From NCBI GenBank assembly GCA_033782935.1, contig JAWQEG010000128.1:2046001-2110000 (forward strand): a stretch of 64,000 nucleotides of DNA. Direction: 5' to 3'. The notes beneath the pieces are model-generated. The model was not told the DNA's origin. It saw only the letters and a program-made list of their open reading frames with translations, and did not search any database. The translations under genes were made by a program, and so were the position numbers. The stretch comes from Petrolisthes cinctipes. Lineage: Eukaryota; Arthropoda; Malacostraca; Decapoda; Porcellanidae. Of this stretch, positions 1 to 12,188 are shown one piece after another. Positions within the stretch are counted from its first letter, which is position 1; each line of letters starts with the position of its first letter.

Positions 1-986
1 TTTAAGTGTCCAAAGTCGATATGTGCATGCATCATCTGTACCCGTTTATATCTCAAATTCAGCCTCAAAACACCCGAAAATTCGGTATTATTGGGTCCTA
101 GAAGCGATCTGTACATGCTTACTCCGTGTTAGAGTATTTTTAAAATACAGGCCCAAAACAAGCTGAAAATCGATATTTTAGGTGACCATAGTCAATATGT
201 GTATGCATCTTCTGAACCCGTTTATATCCCAAATTCAACCTCAAAACACCCGAAAATTCGGTATTATTGTGTCCTAGAAGCGATCTGTTCATCCCTACTC
301 CTAGTTAAAATGTTTTCAAGATACAGACCCAAAACATGCTCAAAATCGATATTTTAGGTGCACAAAAGTCGATATGTGCATGCTTCTTCTGTACCCGTTT
401 ATATCTCAAATTCAGGCTCAAAACACCCGAAAATTCGATATTTTGGGGTCCCAAAAGCGATCTGTACATGCCTACTCAGTGCTAGAATATTTTCAAAATA
501 TAGGCCCAAAACATTCTAAAAATCGATATTTTAGGTGCCCAAAGTCGATATCTCAAATTCAGGCCCAAAACTCCCGAAAATTCGATATTTTGGGGTCCCT
601 GAAGCGAACTGTACATGCCTACTCCGTGTTAGAGTATTTTCAAAATACAGGCCCAAAACATACTGAAAATCGATCTTTTAGGTGCCCAAAAGTCGATATA
701 TGCATGCATCTTCTGTACCCGTTTATATCCCAATTTCAACCTCAAAACACCCGAAAATTCGATATTTTTGGGCCCCAGAAGCGATCTGTAAATGCCTACT
801 CAGTGCTAGAATTTTATCAAAATATAGGCTCAAAACATGCTGAAAATCGATATTTTAAGTGTCCAAAGTCGATATGTGCATGAATCATCTGTACCCGTTT
901 ATATCTCAAATTCAGGCTGAAAACACCCGAAAATTCGATATTTTGGGGTCCCAGAAATTATCTTTACATGCCTACTTAGTGCTAGA

Positions 987-1002
987 ATATTTTATAAAAT
1001 AT
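987..1002. other. Perfect 16-bp palindrome at the monomer dyad
   Basis: ATATTTTATAAAATAT is a perfect inverted repeat replacing the usual dyad with a central C. The same variant occurs near 7985, 8840 and 11000 and in the two further copies of the 2,848-bp HOR. The symmetry is directly visible; any structural or protein-binding role is inference. Confidence 0.85.
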
Positions 1003-1225
1003 AGGCCCAAAACATGCTAAAAATCGATATTTTAGGTGCCCAAAGTCGATATCTCAAATTCAGGACCAAAACACCCGAAAATTCGATATTTTGGGGTCCC
1101 AGAAGCGAACTGTACATGCCTACTCCGTGTTAGAGTATTTTCAAAATACAGGCCCAAAACATACTGAAAATCGATCTTTTCGGTGCCCAAAAGTCGATAT
1201 GTGCATGCATCTTCTGTTCTTGTTT

Positions 1226-2630
1226 ATATCCCAAATTCAACCTCAAAACACCCGAAAATTCGATATTTTTGGGTCCCAGAAGCGATCTGTACATGCCTAA
1301 TCAGTGCTAGAATTTTTTCAAAATATAGGCTCAAAACATGCTAAAAATCGATATTTTAAGTGTCCAAAGTCGATATGTGCATGCATCATCTATACCCGTT
1401 TATATCTCAAATTCAGGCTCAAAACACCCGAAAATTCGATATTTTGGGGTCCCAGAAGTTATCTGTACATGCCTACTTAGTGCTAGAATATTTTCAAAAT
1501 ATAGGCCTAAAACATGCTAAAAATCGATATTTTAGGTGCCCAAAGTCGATATCTCAAATTCAGGCCCAAAACCCCCGAAAATTCGATATTTTGGGGTCCC
1601 AGAAGCGAACTGTACATGCCTACTCCGTGTTAGAGTATTTCCAAAATACAGGCCCAAAACATACTGAAAATCGATCTTTTAGGTGCCCAAAAGTCGATAT
1701 GTGCATGCATCTTCTATACCCGTTTATATCTCAAATTCAGGCTCCAAACACCCGAAAATTCGGTATTATTGGGTCCTAGAAGCGATCTGTACATGCTTAC
1801 TCCGTGTTAGAGTATTTTTAAAATACAGGCCCAAAACAAGCTGAAAATCGATATTTTAGGTGACCATAGTCAATATGTGTATGCATCTTCTGAATCCGTT
1901 TATATCCCAAATTCAACCTCAAAACACCCGAAAATTCGATATTTTTGGGTCCCAGAAGCGATCTGTACATGCCTAATCAGTGCTAGAATTTTTTCAAAAT
2001 ATAGGCTCAAAACATGCTAAAAATCGATATTTTTTGTGTCCAAAGTCGATATGTGCATGCATCATCTGTACCCGTTTATATCTCAAATTCAGGCTCAAAA
2101 CACCCGAAAATTCGATATTTTGGGGTCAAAGAAGTGATCTGTACATGCCTACTTAGTGCTAGAATATTTTCAAAATATAGGCCTAAAACATGCTAAAAAT
2201 CGATATTTTAGGTGCCCAAAGTCGATATCTCAAATTCAGGCCCAAAACCCCCGAAAATTCGATATTTTGGGGTCCCAGAAGCGAACTGTACATGCCTACT
2301 CCGTGTTAGAGTATTTCCAAAATACAGGCCCAAAACATACTGAAAATCGTTCTTTTAGGTGCCCAAAAGTCGATATGTGCATGCATCTTCTGTACCCGTT
2401 TATATCTCAAATTCAGGCTCCAAACACCCGAAAATTCGGTATTATTGGGTCCTAGAAGCGATCTGTACATGCCTACTCCGTGTTAGAGTATTTTTAAAAT
2501 ACAGGCCCAAAACAAGCTGAAAATCGATATTTTAGGTGACCATAGTCAATATGTGTATGCATCTTCTGAACCCGTTTATATCCCAAATTCAACCTCAAAA
2601 CACCCGAAAATTCGATATTTTTGGGTCCCA
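1226..2630. repeat. 676-bp four-monomer HOR, about two copies
   Basis: Sequence from about 1226 recurs 676 bp downstream. Shared rare markers are the GCCTAATCAG variant, AAACCCCCGAAAATTC in the short monomer, GTATTTCCAAAATAC, and CGGTATTATTGG followed by a GTGACCATAG monomer. The period equals four monomers, one of them the 147-bp class. Similarity stops near 2630, where the second copy changes to GCGTTCTGTACATG. A related piece sits at 60-240 in the window. Confidence 0.8.
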
Positions 2631-3038
2631 GAAGCGTTCTGTACATGTCTAGTCAGTGTTAGAATGTTTTTAAAATATAGGCTCAAAACATGCTAAATCG
2701 ATATTTTAATTGTCCAAAGTTGATATGTGCATGCATCTTCTGTACCCGTTTATATCTCAAATTCAGGCTCAAATCACCCGAAAATTCGATATTTTTGGGT
2801 CCCAGAAGCGATTTGTACATGCCTACTCCTAGTTAGAGCATTTTCAAAATACAGGCCCAAAACATGCTAAAAATCGATATTTTAGGAGCCCAAAGTCAAT
2901 ATGTGCATGCATCTTCTGTACCCGTTTATATCTCAAATTCAGGCTCAAAACACCCGAAAATTCGGTATTATTGGGTCCTAGAAGCGATTTGTTCATCCCT
3001 ACTCCTAGTTAGAATGTTTTAGAGATACAGACCCAAAA

Positions 3039-3127
3039 CATGCTCAAAATCGATATTTTAGTTGCCCAAATGTCGATATGTGCATGCATCTTCTGTACCC
3101 GTTGGTTTTCAAAATATAGGCTCAAAA
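3039..3127 (+). repeat. 89-bp monomer: exact half-unit (88-bp) deletion
   Basis: Monomer starts (CATGCT) at 3039 and 3128 are 89 bp apart, where a 177-bp monomer is expected. Sequence runs in half A through CTGTACCCGTT and then directly into half B at GGTTTTCAAAATATAG. In the 88-bp alignment the join falls at the same coordinate in both halves (about position 72), so register is preserved. This is what crossing-over between half A and half B would give. I saw no second copy of this form. Confidence 0.85.
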
Positions 3128-4150
3128 CATGCTAAAAATCGATATTTTAAGTGTCCAAAGTCGATATGTGCATGCATCATTTGTACCCGTTTATATCTCA
3201 AATTCAGGCTCAAAACACCCGAAAATTCGATATTTTGGGGTCCCAGAAGTGATCTGTACATGCCTTCTTAGTGCTGGAATATTTTCAAAATATAGGCCCA
3301 AAACATGCTAAAAATCGATATTTTAGGTGCCCAAAGTTGATATCTCAAATTCAGGCCCAAAACACCCGAAAATTCGATATTTTGGGGTCCCAGAAGCGAA
3401 CTGTACATGCCACCTCCGTGTTAGAGTATTTTCAAAATACAGGCCCAAAACATACTGAAAATCGATCTTTTAGGTGCCCAAAAGTCGATATGTGCATGCA
3501 TCTTCTGTCTACTTAGTGCTAGAATATTTTCAAAATATAGGCCCAAAACATGCTAAAAATCGATATTTTAGGTGCTCAAAGTCGATATCTCAAATTCAGG
3601 CTCCAAACACCCGAAAATTCGATATTTTGGGGGCCCAGAAGCGATCTGTACATGCTTACTCAGATGCAGGCCCAAAACATGCTGAAAATCGATATTTTAG
3701 GTGCCCAAAGTCAACATGTGGATGCATCTTCTTCACTCGTTTATATCTCAAATTCAACCTCAAAACACCCGAAAATACGATAATTTTGGGTCCCAGAAGC
3801 GATCTGTACATGTTTAGTCAGTGCTAGAATGTTTTCAAAATATAGGCTCAAAACATCTAAGAATCGATATTTTAAACGTCCAAAGTCGATATGTGCATGC
3901 ATCTTCTGTACCCGTGTATATCTCAAATTCAGGCTCAAAACACCCGAAAATTTGATATTTTGGGGTCCCAGAAGCGATCTGTACATGCCTACTCCTAGTT
4001 AGAGTATTTTCAAAATACAGCCCCAAAACATGCTGAAAATCGATATATTAGGTGCCCAAAGTCAATATGTGCATGCATCTTCTGTACCCGTTTATATCTC
4101 AAATTCAGGCTCAAAACACCCGAAAATTCGATATTTTGGGGTCCCAGAAG
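3110..4150. repeat. 1.04-kb block, upstream copy of a pair spaced ~3.1 kb
   Basis: This stretch matches 6227-7268 at an offset of 3,117-3,118 bp. Rare shared markers include GTGCTGGAAT, CCCAAAGTTGATATC, CATGCCACCTCCG, a 98-bp truncated monomer, AAACGTCCAAAG and ATCGATATATTAGG. Small differences exist, for example one base lost near 3849. The sequence between the copies is not similarly conserved, so this is a relic of an older ~3.1-kb unit or a segmental copy. Confidence 0.75.
3451..3548 (+). repeat. 98-bp truncated monomer
   Basis: Starts at CATACT 3451, with the next CATGCT at 3549. Sequence jumps from CATCTTCTGT in half A to CTACTTAGTGC in half B, a loss of 79 bp. Unlike the 89-bp monomer at 3039 the join is not at equivalent positions of the two halves, so a different deletion route is implied. 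An identical truncation is at 6568-6665. Confidence 0.85.
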
Positions 4151-6226
4151 CGAACTGTACATGCCTACTCCGTGTTAGAGTATTTTCAATATACCGGCCC
4201 AAAACATACTGAAAATCGATCTTTTAGGTGCCCAAAAGTCGATATGTTGATGCATCATCTGTACCCGTTTATATCTCAAATTCAGGCTCAAAATACTCGA
4301 AAATTCGATATTTTGGGGTCCCAGATGCGATCTGTACTTGCCTACTCCGTGTTAGAGTATTTTTAAAATACAGGCCCAAAACAAGCTGAAAACCGATATT
4401 TTAGGTGACCAAAGTCAATATGTGTATGCATCTTCTGCACCCGTTTATATCCCAAATTCAACCTCAAAACACCCGAAAATTCGATATTTTTGGGTCCCAG
4501 AAGTGATCTGTACATGCCTACTTAGTGCTAGAATATTTTCAAAATATAGGCCCAAAACATGCTAAAATTCGATATTTTAGGTGGTCAAAGTCGATATCTC
4601 AAATTCAGGCCCAAAACACCCGAAAATTCGATATTTTGGGGTCCCAGAAGCGAACTGTACATGCCTACTCCGCGTTAGAATATTTTCAAAATACAGGCCC
4701 AAAACATACTGAAAATCAATCTTTTAGGTGCCCAAAAGTCGATATGTGCATGCATCTTCTGTACCCGTTGATATCCCAAATTCAACCTCAAAACACCCGA
4801 AAATTCGATATTTTTGGGCCCCAAAAGCGATCTGTACATGCCTACTCAGTGCTAGAATTTTTTCAAAACATAGGCTAAAAACATGCTAAAAATCGATATT
4901 TTAAGTGTCCAAAGTCGATATGTGCATGCATCATCTGTACCCGTTTATATCTCAATTTCAGGCTCAAAACTCCTGAAAATTCGATATTTTGGGGTCACAG
5001 AAGTGATCTGTACATGCCTACTTAGTGCTAGAATATTTTTAAAATATAGGCCCAAAACATGCTAAAAATCGATATTTTAGGTGCCCAAAGTCGATATCTC
5101 AAATTCAGGCCCAAAACATCCGAAAATTTGATATTTTGGGGTCCCAGAAGCGAACTGTACATGCCTACTCCGTGTTAGAAACTTTTCAAAATACAAGCCC
5201 AATACATACTGAAAATCGATCTTTTAGGTGCCCAAAAGTCGATATGTGCATGCATCTTCTGCACCCATTTATATATCAAATTCAGGCTCCAAACACCCGA
5301 AAATTCGATATTTTGGGGTCCCAGAAGCGATCTGTACATGCCTACTCAGATGCATGCCCAAAACATGCTGAAAATCGATATTTTAGGTGCCCAAAGTCAA
5401 CATGTGTATGCATCTTCTGCACTCTTTTATATCTCAAATTCAACCTCAAAACACCCGAAAATTCGATATTTCTGGGTCACAGAAGCGATCTGTACATGCC
5501 TACTCCTAGTTAGAGTATTTTCAAAATACAGGCCCAAAACATGCTGAAAATCGATATTTTAGGAGCCCAAAGTCAATATGTGCATGCATCTTCTGTAACC
5601 GTTTATATCTCAAATTCAGGCTCAAAACACCCGAAAATTCGGTATTATTGGGTCCTAGAAGCGATTTGTTCATCCCTACTCCTAGTTAGAATGTTTTCAA
5701 GATACAGACCCAAAACATGCTCAAAATCGATATTTTAGGTGCCCAAAAGTCGATATGTGCATGCATCTTCTGTACCCGTTTATATCCCAAATTCAACCTT
5801 AAAACACCCGAAAATTCGATATTTTTGGGTTCCAGAAGCGATCTGTACTTGAATACTCCGTGTTAGAGTATTTTCAAAATACAGGCCCTCAACAAGCTGA
5901 AAATCGATATTTTAGATGTCCAAAGTCAATATGTGTATGCATCTTCTGCATCCGTTTATATCCCAAATTCAACCTCAAAATACCCGAAAATTCGATATTT
6001 TTGGGTCCCAGAAGCGATCTGTACATGCCTACTCCGTGTTAGAGTATTTTCAAAATACAGGCCCAAAACATACTGAAATCGATCTTTTAGGTGCCCAAAA
6101 GACGATATGTGCATGCATCTTCCGTTCTTGTTGATATCCCAAATTCAACCTCAAAACACCCGAAAATTCGATATTTTTGGGTCCCAGAAACGATCTGTAC
6201 ATGCCTACTCAGTGCTAGAATTTTTT

Positions 6227-7268
6227 CAAAATATAGGCTCAAAACATGCTAAAAATCGATATTTTAAGTGTCCAAAGTCGATATGTGCATGCATCATCTG
6301 TACCCGTTTATATCTCAAATTCAGGCTGAAAACACCCGAAAATTCGATATTTTGGGGTCCCAGAAGTGCTCTGTACATGCCTACTTAGTGCTGGAATATT
6401 TTCAAAATATAGGCCCAAAACATGCTAAAAATCGATATTTTAGGTGCCCAAAGTTGATATCTCAAATTCAGGCCCAAAACACCCGAAAATTCGATATTTT
6501 GTTGTCCCTGAAGCGAACTGTACATGCCACCTCCGTGTTAGAGTATTTTCAAAATACAGGCCCAAAACATACTGAAAATCGATCTTTTAGGTGCCCAAAA
6601 GTCGATATGTGCATGCATCTTCTGTCTACTTAGTGCTAGAATATTTTCAAAATATAGGCCCAAAACATGCTAAAAATCGATATTTTAGGTGCCCAAAGTC
6701 GATATCTCAAATTCAGGCTCCAAACACCCGAAAATTCGATATTTTGGGGGCCCAGAAGCGATCTGTACATGCTTACTCAGATGCAGGCCCAAAACATGCT
6801 GAAAATCGATATTTTAGGTGCCCAAAGTCAACATGTGTATGCATCTTCTGCACTCGTTTATATCTCAAATTCAACCTCAAAACACCCGAAAATTCGATAA
6901 TTTTGGGTCCCAGAAGCGATCTGTACATGTCTAGTCAGTGCTAGAATGTTTTCAAAATATAGGCTCAAAACATGCTAAAAATCGATATTTTAAACGTCCA
7001 AAGTCGATATGTGCATGCATCTTCTGTACCCGTTTATATCTCAAATTCAGGCTCAAAACACCCGAAAATTTGATATTTTTGGGTCCCAGAAGCGATCTGT
7101 ACATGCCTACTCCGAGTTAGAGTATTTTCAAAATACAGGCCCAAAACATGCTAAAAATCGATATATTAGGTGCCCAAAGTCAATATGTGCATGCATCTTC
7201 TCTACCCGTTTATATCTCAAATTCAGGCTCAAAACATCCGAAAATTCGATATTTTGGGGTCCCAGAAG
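6227..7268. repeat. 1.04-kb block, downstream copy of the ~3.1-kb-spaced pair
   Basis: Second member of the pair with 3110-4150. It retains the same rare markers and the 98-bp monomer, and diverges after the ATCGATATATTAGG monomer, where the partner continues GCGAACTGTAC and this copy continues GCGATCTGCAC. Confidence 0.75.
6568..6665 (+). repeat. 98-bp truncated monomer, second copy
   Basis: Same 79-bp internal loss as at 3451-3548, within the matching 1.04-kb block. It is therefore copied with its flanks rather than arising twice. Confidence 0.85.
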
Positions 7269-9340
7269 CGATCTGCACATGCCTACTCAGTTGCAGACCC
7301 AAAACATGCTGAAAATCGATATTTTAGGTGCCCAAAGTCAACATGTGTATGCATCTTCTGCACTCGTTTATATCTCAAATTCAACCTCAAAACACCCGAA
7401 AATTCGATAATTTTGGGTCCCAGAAACGATCTGTACATGTCTAGTCAGTGCTAGACTGTTTTCAAAATATAGGCTCAAAACATGCTAAAAATCGATATTT
7501 TAATTGTCCAAAGTCGATAAATGCATGCATCTTCTGTTCCCGTTTATATCTCAAATTCAGGCTCAAAACTCCCGAAAATTCGATATTTTGGGTCCCAGAA
7601 GCGAACTGTACATGCCTACTCCGTGTTAGAGTATTTTCAAAATACAGGACCAAAACATACTGAAAATCGATCTTTTAGGTGCCCAAAAGTCGATATGTGC
7701 ATGCATCTTCTGTTCTTGTTTATATCCCAAATTCAACCTCAAAACACCCGAAAATTCGATATTTTTTGGTCCCAGAAGCGATCTGTACATGCCTACTCAG
7801 TGCTAGAATTTTTTCAAAACATAGGCTCAAAACATGCTAAAAATCGATATTTTAAGTGTCCAAAGTCGATATGTGCATGCATCATCTGTACCCGTTTATA
7901 TCTCAAATTCAGGCTCAAAACACCCGAAAATTCGATATTTTGGGGTCCCAGAAGTGATCTGTACATGCCTACTTAGTGCTAGAATATTTTATAAAATATA
8001 GGCCCAAAACATGCTAAAAATCGATATTTTAGGTGCCCAAAGTCGATATCTCAAATTCAGGCTCAAAACACCCGAAAAATCGATATTTTGGGGTCCCATA
8101 AGCGAACTGTACATGCCCACTCCGTTTTAGAGTATTTTCAAATTACAGGCCCAAAACATACTGAAAATCGATCTTTTTGGTGCCCAAAAGTCGATATGTG
8201 CATGCATCTTCTGTTCTTGTTTATATCCCAAATTCAACCTCAAAACACCCGAAAATTCGATAATTTTGGGTCCCAAAAGCGATCTGTACATGTCTAGTCA
8301 GTGCTAGAATGTTTTCAAAATATAGGCTCAAAACATGCTAAAAATCGATATTTTAAAAGTCCAAAGTCGATATGTGCATGCATCTTCTGTACCCGTTTAT
8401 ATCTCAAATTCAGGCTCAAAACACCCGAAAATTTGATATTTTTGGGTCCCAGAAGCGATCTGTACATGCCTACTCCTAGTTCGAGTATTTTCAAAATACA
8501 GGCCTAAAACATGCTGAAAATCGATATATTAGGTGCCCAAAGTCAATATGTGCATGCATCTTCTGTACCCGTTTATATCTCAAATTCAGGCTCAAAACAC
8601 CCGAAAATTCGATATTTTGGGGTCCCAGAAGCGATCTGTACATGCCTACTCAGTGCTAGAATTTTTTCAAAATATAGGCTCAAAACATGCTAAAAATCGA
8701 TATTTTAAGTGTCCAAAGTCGATATGTGCATGCATCATCTGTACCCGTTTATATCTCAAATTCAGGCTCAAAACACCCGAATATTCGATATTTTGGGGTC
8801 TCAGACGTGATCTGTACATGCCTACTTAGTGCTAGAATATTTTATAAAATATAGGCCCAAAACATGCTAATAATCGATATTTTAGGTGCCCAAAGTCGAT
8901 ATCTCAAATTCAGGCCCAAAACACCCGAAAATTCGATATTTTGGGGTCCCAGAAGCGAACTGTACATGCTTACTGCGTTTTAGAGTATTTTCAAAATACA
9001 GGATCAAAACATACTGAAAATCGATCTTTTAGGTGCCCAAAAGTCGATATGTGCATGCATCTTCTGTTCTTGTTTATATCCCAAATTCATCCTAAAAACA
9101 CCGGAAAATTCGATATTTTGGGGTCCCAGAAGCGATCTGTACATGCCTACTCAGTGCTAGAATTTTTTCAAAATATAGGCTCAAAACATGCTAAAAATCG
9201 ATATTTTAAGTGTCCAAAGTCGATATGTGCATGAATCATCTGTACCCGTTTATATCTCAAATTCAGGCTCAAAACACCCGAAAATTCGATATTTTTGGGT
9301 CCAAGAAGTGATCTGTACATGCCTACTTAGTGCTAGAATA
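7269..9340. repeat. Unresolved satellite stretch before the 17-mer HOR
   Basis: About 2.1 kb of ordinary monomers of 147, 158 and 176-177 bp that I could not assign to a clean tandem duplication. Individual monomers resemble those of the 17-mer HOR downstream (for example the TGTTCTTGTTTATATCCC and GTCTAGTCAGTGCTAG types), so it may be an older, diverged relative. No gene or foreign sequence was seen. Confidence 0.7.
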
Positions 9341-9362
9341 TTTTCAAAATATAGGCCCAAAA

Positions 9363-9509
9363 CATGCTAAAAATCGATATTTTAGGAGCCCAAAGTCGAT
9401 ATCTCAAATTCAGGCCCAAAACACCCGAAAATTCGATATTTTGGGGTCCCAGAAGCGAACTGTACATGCCTACTCCGTGTTAGAGTATTTTCAAAATACA
9501 GGCCCAAAA
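9363..9509 (+). repeat. Representative 147-bp short monomer class
   Basis: Example of the commonest length variant. GTCGATAT joins directly to CTCAAATTCAGG, removing 29 bp (reference half A positions 49-77) that include most of the alternating purine-pyrimidine run and CCCGTTTATAT. The lost segment lies between ATAT direct repeats (GATAT and TATAT), consistent with slippage or microhomology-mediated deletion. The class recurs at fixed HOR positions throughout the window, so it is an inherited subtype rather than repeated new deletion. Confidence 0.92.
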
Positions 9510-10168
9510 CATACTGAAAATCGATCTTTTAGGTGCCCAAAAGTCGATATGTGCATGCATCTTCTGTCCTTGTTTATATCCCAAATTCAACCTCAAAACA
9601 CCCGAAAAATCGATAATTTTGGGTCCCAAAAGCGATCTGTACATGTCTAGTCAGTGCTAGAATGTTTTCAAAATATAGGCTCAAAACATGCTAAAAATCG
9701 ATATTTTAAACGTCCAAAGTCGATATGTGCATGCATCTTCTGTACCCGTTTATATCTCAAATTCAGGCTCAGAACACCCGAAAATTTGATATGTTTGGGT
9801 CCCAGAAGCGATCTGTACATGCCTACTCCTAGTTAGAGTATTTTCAAAATACAGGCCCAAAACATGCTAAAAATCGATATTTTAGGTGCCCAAAGTCGAT
9901 ATCTCAAATTCAGGCCCAAAACACCCGAAAATTCGATATTTTGGGGTCCCAGAAGCGAACTGTACATGCCTACTCCGTGTTAGAGTATTTTCAAAATACT
10001 GGCCCAAAACATACTGAAAATCGATCTTTCAGGTGCCCAAAAGTCGATATGTGCATGCATCTTCTGTACCCGTTTATATCTCAAATTCAGGCTACAAACA
10101 CCCGAAAATTCGATTTTGGGGGGTCCCAGAAGCGATCTGTACATGCCTACTCAGATGCAGGCCCTAAA

Positions 10169-10326
10169 CATGCTGAAAATCGATATTTTAGGTGCCCAAA
10201 GTCAACATGTGTATGCATCTTCTGCAATCGTTTATACCTCAAATTCAGGCTCAAAACACCCGAAAATTCGATATTTTGGGGTCCCAGAAGCGATCTGTAC
10301 ATGCCTACTCAGTTGCAGGCCCAAAA
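10169..10326 (+). repeat. Representative 158-bp monomer class lacking the dyad
   Basis: The end of half B reads CTACTCAGTTGCAGGCCC instead of CTACTCAG-TGCTAGAATATTTTC... Twenty-one bp containing the dyad are replaced by three (TTG here, ATG in most others), a net loss of 18. CAG occurs on both sides of the deleted segment. The class occurs across the window, often followed by a monomer starting GTGCCCAAAGTCAACATG. Confidence 0.9.
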
Positions 10327-12188
10327 CATGCTGAAAATCGATATTTAAGGTGCCCAAAGTCAACATGTGTATGCATCTTCTGAACTCGTTCATATCTCAA
10401 ATTCAACCTCAAAACACCCGAAAATTCGATAATTTTGGGTCCCAGAAACGATCTGTACATGTCTAGTCAGTGCTAGACTGTTTTCAAAATATAGGCTCAA
10501 AACATGCTAAAAATCGATATTTTATTTGTCCAAAGTCGATAAATGAATGCATCTTCTGTTCCCGTTTATATCTCAAATTCAGGCTCAAAACGCCCAAAAA
10601 TTCGATATTTTGGGGTCCCAGAAGCGAACTGTACATGCCTACTCCGTGTTAGAGTATTTTCAAAATACAGGCCCAAAACATACTGAAAATCGATCTTTTA
10701 GGTGCCCAAAAGTCGATATGTGCATGCATCTTCTGTTCTTGTTTATATCCCAAATTCAAACTCAAAACACCCGAAAATTCGATATTTTTGGGTCCCAGAA
10801 ACGATCTGTACATGCCTACTCAGTGCTAGAATTTTTTCAAAATATAGGCTCAAAACATGCAAAAAATCGATATTTTAAGTGTCCAAAGTCGATATGTGCA
10901 TGCATCATCTGTACCCGTTTATATCTCACATTAAGGCTCAAAACACCCGAAAATTCGATATTTTGGGGTCCCAGAAGTGATCTGTACATGCCTACTTAGT
11001 GCTAGAATATTTTATAAAATATAGGCCCAAAACATGCTAAAAATCAATATTTTAGGTGCCCAAAGTCGATATCTCAAATTCAGGCCCAAAACACCCGAAA
11101 ATTCGATATTTTGGGGTCCCAGAAGCGAACTGTACATGCCTACTCCATTTTAGAGTATTTTCAAAATACAGGCCCAAAACATACTGAAAATCGATCTTTT
11201 AGGTGCCCAAAAGTCGATATGTGCATGCATCTTCTGTTCTTGTTTATATCCCAAATTCAACCTCAAAACACCCGAAAATTCGATATTTTTGGGTCCCAGA
11301 AGCGATCTGTACATACCTACTCAGTGCTAGAATTTTTTCAAAATATAGGCTCAAAACATGCTAAAAATCGATATTTTAAGTGTCCAAAGTCGATATGTGC
11401 ATGAATCATCTGTACCCGTTTATATCTCAAATTCAGGCTCAAAACACCCGAAAATTCGATATTTTTGGGTCCCAGAAGCGATCTGTACATGCCTACTCCT
11501 AGATAGAGTATTTTTAAAATACACTCCCAAAACATGCTGAAAATCAATATTTTAGGTGCCCAAAGTCAATATGTGCATGCATCTTCTGTAACCGTTTATA
11601 TCTCAAATTCAGGCTCAAAACACCCGAAAATTCGGTATTATTGGGTCCTAGAAGCGATCTGTTCATCCCTACTCCTAGTTAGAATGTTTTCAAGATACAG
11701 ACCCAAAACATGCTAAAAATCGATATTTTAGGTGCCCAAAAGTCGATATGTGCATGCATCTTCTGTACCCGTTTATATCTCACATTCAGGCTCAAAACAA
11801 CCGAAAATTCGATACTTTTGGGGTCCCAGAAGCGATCTGTACATGCCTACTTAGTGCTAGAATATTTTCAAATTATAGGCCCAAAACATGCAAAAAATAG
11901 ATATTTTAGGTGCCCAAAGTCGATATCTCAAATTCAGGCCCAAAACACCCGAAAATTCGATATTTTGGGGTCCTAGAAGCGAACTGTACATGCCTATTCC
12001 GTGTTAGAGTATTTTCAAAATACAGGCCCAAAACATACTGAAAATCGATCTTTTAGGTGCCCAAAAGTCGATATGTGCATGCATCTTCTGTACCCGTTTA
12101 TATCTCAAATTCAGGCTCCAAACACCCGAAAATTCGATTTTTTGGGGTCCCAGAAGCGATCTGTACATGCCTACTCAGTGCTAGAATT

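Larger units (their letters stand above)
9341..12188. repeat. 2,848-bp 17-monomer HOR, copy 1
   Basis: Monomer starts give lengths 147, 177, 176, 147, 159, 158, 176, 176, 177, 177, 147, 177, 176, 176, 178, 147, 177, summing to 2,848 (first start 9363, next unit 12211). Four of the 17 are the 147-bp class and two the 158/159-bp class. The left edge lies between about 9313 and 9340, where the upstream neighbour still carries GAAGTGATC and CTTAGTGC and differs from the corresponding place in copy 2. Confidence 0.93.

Noticed and set aside
374..883. 169-codon open frame near the left edge, and many similar 60-168-codon frames on both strands
   Set aside because: All are satellite read-through. 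The frame changes as monomer lengths change (147, 158, 176, 177), and conservation follows the DNA repeat, not codon position.
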